Source of the DNA: Cymbidium sinense
Taxonomy: Eukaryota > Streptophyta > Magnoliopsida > Asparagales > Orchidaceae
Direction: 5' to 3'
DNA length: 64,000 nucleotides
NCBI GenBank assembly: GCA_021442155.1
Contig: CM038215.1
Span: forward strand, 275,516,413-275,580,412
Below the pieces are notes generated by a model. It was not told the origin of the DNA and searched no databases. It was given only the letters and a program-made list of their open reading frames with translations. This document shows positions 56,740 to 64,000 of the stretch, one piece after another. The stretch's first letter is position 1. Every line of letters starts with the position of its first letter. The position numbers were made by a program, and so were the translations under genes.

Positions 56740-58400
56740 TTAGCCCAAATTTCAAGTCAAGTAGAGTTGATTAAGTTAGGTTTGGCTCAATATGACTCAT
56801 TTAAGTTAAATTGGGTTAGGCTGTGTCAAGTTGACCAATTGGTCAAATTGGGTCAAGCCAAAGGTTGAGTCAAGTTCATATGATCATTTGGGATGTTTTG
56901 GTTCAATTAGTTTGGTTTAGTTCAGCTTCGATTTGATTTTGGCTCATTTGAATTCATTTGGGTCAAATGGGTTAAGTTGACTAATTTAAACAATTGGCCA
57001 AATTGGCTTGGGTTACGTGTTGGTTTGGGTTTAGTTGACCAATTGAAGATGATTGTAGGCTTTAGTTTCAATTAATTTGGATTTGGTTTTTATTTAGGCC
57101 AAGTTGAACCTTTAGGTCAATTTGGGCTAAGTACGTCAATTTAGTTCAATTGGGCCAAACCATGGCTTTGTTCAAGTTCAATAATCAATCTGGAATGAAC
57201 TTGAGCCATTGATTGCAATCAATTTGGTTTATATTTTGATTTGATGCAATTTGGTCTTGTAATTCAATTTGGGTCAACTTGAGTCAAGAGGGCCAATTGG
57301 GTTTGGTTTGACTCAATTGAAGGTCAAGACATATTCAAATATTGATTTTGATTTGGTATGAATCATTGATTTCAAGGGATTTGGCTTAGGTTGCAATTTG
57401 TCTAGTTTGGGTTCATATGGGTTAAGGGGTTGACTTGCTCAAATGACCAAGTTGACTTAGTTTGACCCAATTTGTGACAATTGATCAACCTAGGGTGATC
57501 AACAATCATGATGGGAGGTTCTGATGGGCTTGCTTCAATCCAATTTTGGTAGGATTAGAACTTGGCTCAAATAGGTCAAATTAGCCACTTTGGGTCAAGT
57601 GAACCAATTGGGTTTAGTTGGCTTGATTTTGGGTTGAGTTTTATTTAGTTGAGTTTATATATAGATTTGGGATTGATATATAAATTCAATTGAAATTGGC
57701 TTGGGTTCAAATGGGTTTTGGTTCATTTGAACATTTCAAGTCAAAAGGGTTAAGTTGGGTTTGACTTGGGTTGATTTTGATTTGGCTTGATGATTGTAGA
57801 TTTGATTTATATTTGTGAATATGATTGAAGGTATGACTGATTCATGAGAAAATCAATTGAATTTGGGTTTTGGAATGAAGGAATTTGGCTAAGTCCATGG
57901 AGTTGGTTCACATGGCTTAGGTTTGGATTTTGATTAGGTTTGATCTAGTTTTGATGATTTAAATGTATATTTCATTTAAATTTGTGATATGATTGAAAAT
58001 ATGATTAATTTGTTAGAAAATCAATTGAGTTTGACTTGATTTGTGCTAAGATTTGGCTAAGTCCATGGGATAGGTCATATGGCTTAGGAAGGGTTTTGAT
58101 TTATATTGATTTAGTTTGATTTGGCTTTGATCATTTGAATGTAGATTTGATTTATATTTAGGAAGATGATTGAAGATATAAATTGATTATTAGAAAATCA
58201 ATTGATTTTGGATTGATTTGGATTAAGATTTGGCAAAGTCCATGGGATAGGTCATATGGCTTAGGAAGGGTTTCAAGTATGGATTTGATCATTGGCTTCA
58301 ATCAATTGGCTTTGAAATTTGGGTTTTGATTTGGATTTGAATTTGATGTTCGAATTGAACTTGAGGTTTGGTTTAAGAAGGTGAACATGGATTGGATTTG
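56740..58400 (+). repeat. GGTCAA/TTGGGT degenerate motif field, copy D
   Basis: Same motif field as 27040-28700 and 300-1960. Examples are GGGTCAAATGGGTTAAG, AGGTCAATTTGGGC and GGGTCAACTTGAGTCAAG. Motif spacing is irregular, so this is not a simple satellite. Confidence 0.7.
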
Positions 58401-58596
58401 GGCTATATGTTAGCTGGATTATCCTAATCCAAAAGGCATAACCTAATCCTATCATTAACCCTTCTAAGTCTTTAGGCTTAGGTTAAGTGTTTATAATTGT
58501 TAGAAGTGTCTTATGACTAAGAATGTCTTAGTGTCTAGAAGACTCCTAAGTCTAAAATAGGAAGATTGAATCCGCACTCGAAAAGTGAGGTCAACA

Positions 58597-58996
58597 GGCC
58601 TTAGGCTCCATAGTATTACCCTTGGAGATAGATGTTTGGAAGATCGAAGCCAAGTTTCACATTATAGAGTTGGATAAATCTTTCAATGCTTTCCTTGGGA
58701 GACCATGGATACATGAGAATAATATAGTTCCATCCTCTCTACATCAGTGTATAAAGTTCATGAGAGTTGGGATCATCTACTATGTCAAAGGAGATCTCAA
58801 GCCATTTACAGTTCATGAGGTCGGCATATATAAGGATGTGTATTATTACCTCCCTCAAAATCAACAATTATATTCTCACGAACTTGGCCAAAGTTTAAAA
58901 ATAAAAGATAAAGAAAAAGAAAAAGGAAAGAAAAGAGAAAAAGAAAAAGAAAATAAAAGAGAAAATGAAATAGAAAATAAAAGTTACCAGAAATAG
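58597..58996 (+). pseudogene. Retropepsin C-terminal half and charged linker, copy D
   Basis: Open for 124 codons (58622-58996). Landmarks: EIDVWKIEAKFHIIELD, FNAFLGRPWIHENN, VPSSLHQCIKFMRVG, LKPFTVHEVGIYKDV, then a Lys/Glu repeat (KDKEKEKGKKREKEKENK). It is the best preserved protease C-terminal half in the window. F-L-G-R-P-W is the expected signature. A TAG stop ends the stretch. Confidence 0.8.
58895..58985 (+). repeat. Purine-only Lys/Glu-codon tract, copy D
   Basis: A and G run (AAAGAAAAAGAAAAAGGAAA and similar) in frame with the protease tail, encoding alternating Lys and Glu. Equivalent to 2370-2460 and 29186-29275. Confidence 0.8.
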
Positions 58997-58999
58997 ACT

Positions 59000-59740
59000 T
59001 GACGGAGGAAGTGGAGCCTGATATTAGATTTCACCCACAGTTCGTTACTCTATTCGAACATATGGGTAGGATGACCTGACCTCCACCAGGAAAAGGAAGA
59101 GGCCAGTTCAGAGCCAGTCCTAGGGGTGGAAAATTTCTTTTTTCGCCACCCAATAGAAAATAGGTTCCAGCTACCAGGAGTACACCTACTATCTATATAG
59201 ACTTAAAATCTAGATCATAGGATGAGTCTTATATGGTTAGCACACCATCCAACTCTTCTCAGTAGTAAATTCCCTTAGAGGTGACATTTGAGCCAGATAA
59301 CGATGAAGACCGGGCTCTAAATCAAAGTATTAGTGTATCCAAGTCTATATGTGAAACTTAGCTTGGGAACCTTAGCTTTAACTCCACTTTCCTCTCAAAA
59401 GCTAAGGGTTTGGTAGTTATGAAGCCCTAAGTCATCCACAGATTTGAAGACTTAGAGGTTCTTTCTGGGAGCATCATCCTCAAGTCAAGAAGTTGATGTA
59501 GAACTATAGGATGATTCATATAAAGATTTAATAGAATTATCTTTTGATTGGTACTAGCCTTGTGTTCATAATTTAGCAAAGGAAGGGTTAAACCCACATG
59601 CTTGGTGAAAGCACAGGTCAGACTACTTCGAAAGAATATGGAAGAAAAAATGCAAAAAGATCTCAATCAAGATTGGGACTGATGATGATGATTACTTCTT
59701 AGTCATCACCAATCATTTAGAATCTGATAGGTTATTTTCA
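59000..59740 (+). pseudogene. Protease-RT linker, copy D
   Basis: Shares the LTPLSSQK-like block near 59380-59400, SYKDLIELSFDWY near 59515-59553 and VHNLAKEGLNPHAW near 59560-59605 with A and B. Function unknown. Several frame changes and a TAG in FDWY* are visible. Confidence 0.55.
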
Positions 59741-60690
59741 AATTTCATTAACTCATATGAGGAGCTGTGCTTAGAAACTTTAGATGATCTAGATGTTTTT
59801 GAAGTAAAAGATGCACCGTTAGAGTTTGAAGAAGAGATCAACTCAACCATCGATGAGCTCAAAGAAATCAACTTAGAAACTAAAGAAGATCCATGCCTGA
59901 CATACATCAGTTCTTTATTTAAGGATTGCTTTGCATGGAGGTATGAAGAGATGCCTGGATTAGCTCTTAACATAACGATCATAAACTAGCAATAGAGCCT
60001 ACTCCTAATGCTATCATGCAAGCTCCTAGAGGTATGTGATTAGAAATAGAATAATTGGTCATTTATGAAGTCATGAAATTGATCGATGCTGGCTTCATCC
60101 GGGATTTAAAATACCCTACCTAGTTAGCCAACGTCATCCTAGTTAAGAAAAAGAATGGTCAAATTCAAATATACATCAATTTTAGGGATTTATATAAGGC
60201 ATGTCCAAAAGATGAATTTTCATTACCAATCCTGGAGTTGATGGTGGACATTGCCTCATCTCATGTAGTCATCTCTTTCATGGATGGCTCATCTAGATAT
60301 AACCAAATAAAGATGGCCCCTAAAGATGAAAGAAATACTATTGTTTGAATGCCGATCTAAATCTATTATAAGGGCCTTTCAGCCTTTAAAATGTCGTTAC
60401 ATACCAACGGCTATGACTCAATCTTGATGAACTCATTCATCATCAAGTTGAGTGCTATGTTGATGATCTCATGGCCAAAAGTAGAGAAAAAGAATACCAT
60501 ATTCTTGACTTGAGAGTAGTTTTTGAACAGTTAAGACAATTTAACCTCAAAATGAACCCTCTGAAGTGTTTATTCAGAGTAGCTTCAGGAAAATTCCTTA
60601 GGTTTGTTGTCTAACACTAGGGAATGGAAATCAATCTAGAGAAGATCAATGCAATATTAGAAATTCCACCCCCTAAAAGTTTAACTCAAC
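59741..60690 (+). pseudogene. Reverse transcriptase, copy D
   Basis: The acidic lead-in (DAPLEFEEEINSTIDELKEIN) and CFAWRYEEMPGLALN are followed by RT blocks: degenerate GFIRDLKYP, KKKNGQIQIYINFRDLYKAC near 60145-60205, and SFMDGSSRYNQIKMAPKDERN near 60275-60340. YVDD is intact at 60456-60467. The following RVASGKFLRFVV is near 60570-60610. A deletion at 60358-60420 removes part of the palm. Confidence 0.85.
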
Positions 60691-61290
60691 TCAGATCATT
60701 CCAAGGATGGTTGGCATATCTAAGACACTTTATATCCAACTTATTAGGAAGATGTTAGCCATTCTTAGCACTTGTTAAAAAGGATGCCAAATTTAAGTGA
60801 GATGATAAGTATGAGCATGCCTTCGAAGACATCAAGCATAACCTGATGATGTTATTGATTCTAGCAACCCCTATCTCGGGCAAGCCACTCATAATTTACA
60901 CTGCTTTGTTAGATGACTCCCTTGGTGCTTTGTTGGCCCTAGCCAATGATGAAAGAGAAGGAAAACACACTCTACTACCTCAGTCATCATCTAATCCCTA
61001 CTAAGGCTAATTATCCACCCATTGAGAAGCTTTAATCTTTATATCTCAAAAGCTACAGCACTACATGCTTCCTCATAAGGTGAACTTAATCTCTAGGATC
61101 AATCCACTATAATATCTCATGACATGATCGATGATATCTAGACGAATGGCACGATGGTCCATGATCCTCTCGCAATTTGACATTACCTTCATACCCCTCT
61201 GTGCGGTGAAAGGACAAGCGCTAGCAGATTTCTTAGCAGCACACCAACTTCTTGCTGACTCTCCGCTTAGTGATGATCTCCCCGATGAAC
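60691..61290 (+). pseudogene. RT thumb, Ty3-type RNase H and tether, copy D
   Basis: The thumb reads SFQGWLAYLRHFISNLLGRC near 60695-60757. The RNase H core (LDDSLGALLALANDERE) is near 60907-60960 with a frameshift at 60965. The tether is clean at 61131-61290: ARWSMILSQFDITFIPLCAV, then KGQALADFLAAHQL. The E-containing block (NYPPIEK) near 61008 is followed by a deletion. Confidence 0.8.
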
Positions 61291-61725
61291 AAATCATGAA
61301 CTTAGGGGATACTAGCATTCACCGTTGGGAGATGTACTTTGATGGTGCAACTTCTTCTCAAAGAGGAGAAGAACCATAATCTACTATTCTAGGAAAGGCA
61401 GGGGTAAGAATAGTTCTCTTAACTCGAGACCGTAATGTGATGAGATTCTCATATCATCTGTTCAATCATTACACCAACAATAAAGCTAAATATGAGGCTC
61501 TGATTGCTAGTTTGGAGTTAGCTGTTACTCTAAGTATCCAGAACATCAACATCTTCAGGGATTCTTAGCTAGTTATCAACCAAATCATTGTGTCCTATAA
61601 GTTTATAAAACCTAAGTTCCATCACTACCACAAGTACACCATAGAGTTGTTGGCCCAAATCCTAGAAGTTGCCATTTACAAGATTCCTCGAGGAGAGAAT
61701 GCCATAGTATATGCTTTAGCCAAAC
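61291..61725 (+). pseudogene. Second, archaeal-type RNase H (aRNH), copy D
   Basis: Motifs: HRWEMYFDGATSSQRGEEP (61320-61377), NNKAKYEALIASLELAVTL near 61478-61535, FRDS..LVINQI near 61555-61587, ENAIVYALAKLN near 61695-61732. The block-two glutamate is followed by AKYEAL, and block three has G replaced by R. As in A and B, the final catalytic Asp position is Tyr. Stops lie near 61378 and 61566. Confidence 0.8.
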
Positions 61726-63065
61726 TAAACAAGTCTTATGCCTTATTGATATTGAGCTCTTCAAAAAGTACTCTCTTGAATGGGCGGTTGCTATTTCCAA
61801 GAAAGACGAGGAGTTAGATTAGAGGCAACCATTCATGGATTACCTAAATAAAGGAAAACTACCTCAAGAGATGTCCCAAGCCCATCAAATGAAGCAGAGA
61901 GCACTTTCCTACATTCTTGTAGATAGTGTTTTGTACTGGCGGTCTTTCGATCATATGTGGTTACATTATTTAGACAAACATGAAGCACATAAGATTGTGA
62001 CTGAGGTACACTCAAGATTACATGGAGCCAAATAATCCAGTCCGAATATGAAAGGCAAGATCAAGAGACTAGGATACTACTGGCCATCGATAATCAAAGA
62101 TTTCTTAGATATAGCTAGGCAATGCCACCAATGTAAAATACATGGCGTGGTCCTACACCAACCACCAAAAATTCTACATCTTATATTGGCCTCAGGCCAT
62201 TCGAGTGTTGGGGTACCGACATAGTGGGTCCTATTGATCCTCCCTATTCTAAGGGTCATCAGTTCATCTTAGCTCCTATTGACTACTTTCCCAAACAGCC
62301 AAAAGTGATTCTCCTTAGAGAGGTCATAACTCAACATGTGCTTCAATTTTTTAGGAACCATATCGTATATATGTCCGGAGTGCCTCGATGAATATTCAAA
62401 AGCACTGAGATCAATAACTTTGCTCGGAGACATTGTGGATTGGAGATATTCTATCATCAACTACATGAGGGAAAATGGCTTAGTAGAAGCCTTCAACAAA
62501 ACTCTATCCAAATATTGAAGAAGATACTCGATAATAACAATCGATAGTGGCATGAGCAGTTAGTTGAAGCATTGTAGGCCTATTGCACCACATATAGAAC
62601 ACAAACTCACTAAACTCCTTTCTCCATTATGTTTGGGTTTGAAGCTGTTCTATCATTAGAAGTCTAACTCCCATCACTAAGGATAACTGTGGGTAGTAAA
62701 ATCACAACAAAGAAAAATGCCAAGATGCGGTTAGAAGAGCGCAAAGGTTTAGAGGAGAGACCCCTACGAGAATGCTAAAACCTCAAGTTGTATAAAGCTA
62801 AAATATTTCAAGCTCACAACAGGTTGGTATGTCTTAGCTTTTTAAGTAGGAGAGCTTATTTTAGTGTTAAGGAGATCGATTGTTGCCCATCGTAAGATGG
62901 GAGGCAAGTTTGAACCCACTTGGGAAGGCACTTTTTCTATAGAGAAGGCCTACTAAAGAAGCTCTTATCAGCTTATTAATCATAAAGGAGAGCGCCCAAT
63001 GCTTTCAATCAATGGGATCTACTTAAAGAAATATAATAAATCATGTTATAAAATAATTATCATCA
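61726..63065 (+). pseudogene. Integrase, copy D
   Basis: Zinc-binding domain: KHEAHKIVTEVHSRLHGAK near 61978-62034 and CHQCKIHGVVLHQ near 62123-62160. The core begins WGTDIVGPIDPPYSKGHQF near 62210-62265, so the first DDE Asp is intact here only. The second Asp motif is removed by a deletion near 62395. The glutamate motif ENGLVEAFNKTL is present near 62471-62505. The C-terminal module GGKFEPTWEG is near 62902-62930. Non-functional because of the deletion and stops. Confidence 0.85.
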
Positions 63066-63119
63066 ACAAAAATTCCATTTCAATTTCAATCTCTTCCATG
63101 TTGAAAGTATCCTTGTTTG

Positions 63120-64000
63120 TGAATCTGCCATGATGTGTTTAGGGTAGGTGTAAGGAACCCTAGTGGCATCCTATCCTTCATTGACACAGCATGAACACAA
63201 ACTACACACAAACATATAAAACAAACACATATCTTTTGCCTTGTGCTACTCTGAGTTTAGATAATACCCCCAATGACACTCACTCAGTAGCTGCTCTAGG
63301 TTGGGTTGATGTGCTACCCTATTAGTGTGTCACCCTAGTGGTCTTCTTGCTTTGGAAGATGTAAGTCTGCTATGCTTCCCTTCCGTGGCCACTACACACT
63401 GATGAGCACCTTGTTAGTTTGGTAGGCCTTACTACGTGGTCGGTAAGCTACCTCAAATTGGCTTTATTTAAGAGGATGTGAGTCTACTACGCTTTCTTTA
63501 TGGATTATCCTTCATGCATTGATAGGGTAGAGTATATTTGAGGTTTAGGAAAAGTCCCCTAGCTTCTCCTTCCCTCCTAACTGCTTCAAGTCTAGGTCTA
63601 GTCCTTTCTCAGGGCTCCCCACTTAGTAGTCGCTCTAGGTCAGATAATATATGTCCCGCCGATGATAGACTATCCCGATGATCAGTTCTGCTTAGAAAGT
63701 TGTAAGCCTACATGCTTTATTTCCATATTGATTGTTGGACATCGATGGGCACCTCAGGTTGGTCAGTTCTCACTATGCCTATGGATACACCACTCATGCT
63801 GATGAATACACCTTAGGTTGGTTGGTTCTCGCACCTTGGATACACAACTCATGGTAGATGTAAGTCTACTATGCTTTCTCCTTGAGTTGGCCATCGTACA
63901 CCTATAGGCTTTTTTTTCTAGGGCTTAGGATAATGCCCCTAGCAGTACCTCCCTTATGGGCACTATAAATGGGGTCACATCTTTTGTGACCCCATTTATT
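63120..64000 (+). mobile_element. 3' noncoding region of the retroelement, copy D (window end)
   Basis: Matches the first 0.9 kb of 6780-9190 and 33480-35890, including GATGTAAGTCTGCTATGC repeats and the GGTTGGTTGGTTCTCGCACC element. It continues past the window. No ORF was found. Confidence 0.65.

Larger units (their letters stand above)
51331..58596 (+). mobile_element. 7.27 kb LTR-like noncoding insertion within protease, copy D
   Basis: Begins TGTGTTG and ends GGTCAACA. It is flanked by GGCTT (51326-51330) and GGCCT (58597-58601), a 5 bp duplication with one mismatch, the size usual for LTR-element integration. No coding sequence was found. Subregions are 51331-52040 (seen only here), AT-rich TTAATTAA DNA to 55490, a complex block to 56700, and a GGTCAA field to 58400. 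A solo LTR fits best, although 7.27 kb would be very long. Alternatives are a noncoding nested element or a composite of several insertions. Confidence 0.6.
49268..64000 (+). mobile_element. Ty3/gypsy Tat-like retroelement, copy D (cut by window end)
   Basis: The most complete copy: gag, both halves of protease around the 7.27 kb insertion, RT, two RNase H domains, integrase and the start of the 3' tail. It is the only copy keeping the left border of the insertion. All domains have stops or deletions. Confidence 0.85.

Overview
This window is repeat-dominated plant nuclear DNA. Three things point there: Ty3/gypsy polyprotein remains of the plant Tat-like type (a Ty3-type RNase H followed by a second, archaeal-type RNase H before integrase), long interstitial arrays of the plant telomere heptamer TTTAGGG, and fragments of a plant glycine-rich RNA-binding protein gene. 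I cannot name the species. I see no intact protein-coding gene, tRNA, rRNA or CRISPR array. All coding-like stretches are decayed and carry stops and frameshifts.

Layout. (A) 1-9190: 3' part of one retroelement copy, with protease C-terminal part, RT, RNase H, aRNase H, integrase and a long 3' noncoding region. (Array 1) 9191-20055: TTTAGGG and TTTATTTTAGG low-complexity DNA with GC-rich GGCCCAG islands and four antisense glycine-rich protein (GRP) fragments. (B) 20056-35890: a second copy, gag to 3' region. 35891-37536: AT-rich, roughly 350 bp satellite-like DNA. (Array 2) 37537-42772: TTTAGGG DNA with two GRP fragments. (C) 42773-44467: gag-only copy, followed by an inverted noncoding mobile segment at 44468-46345. 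(Array 3) 46346-49267: TTTAGGG DNA with one GRP fragment. (D) 49268-64000: third long copy, gag to 3' region, cut by the window end.

The A, B and D pol regions lie about 26.8 and 29.7 kb apart in the same order and orientation. In B, C and D the gag start is fused to the array DNA at the same junction. The simplest reading is a large higher-order repeat in which retroelement, telomere-like arrays and GRP fragments were amplified together.

The most notable structure is inside the retroelement. The protease region is interrupted by about 7.27 kb of noncoding DNA (51331-58596 in D). It begins TG, ends CA and is flanked by a near-perfect 5 bp duplication (GGCTT/GGCCT). The same right-hand end is seen in A and B, and the same terminus starts the inverted segment at an unrelated site in C. 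This looks like a very long solo LTR or LTR-like noncoding element that entered the protease before the unit was amplified. Its last 1.7 kb is unusually rich in GGTCAA/TTGACC, the W-box core bound by WRKY factors.

All coordinates of decayed domains are approximate and were read by eye. Some frequent small deletions and the GC-rich array islands may reflect long-read basecalling error rather than biology.
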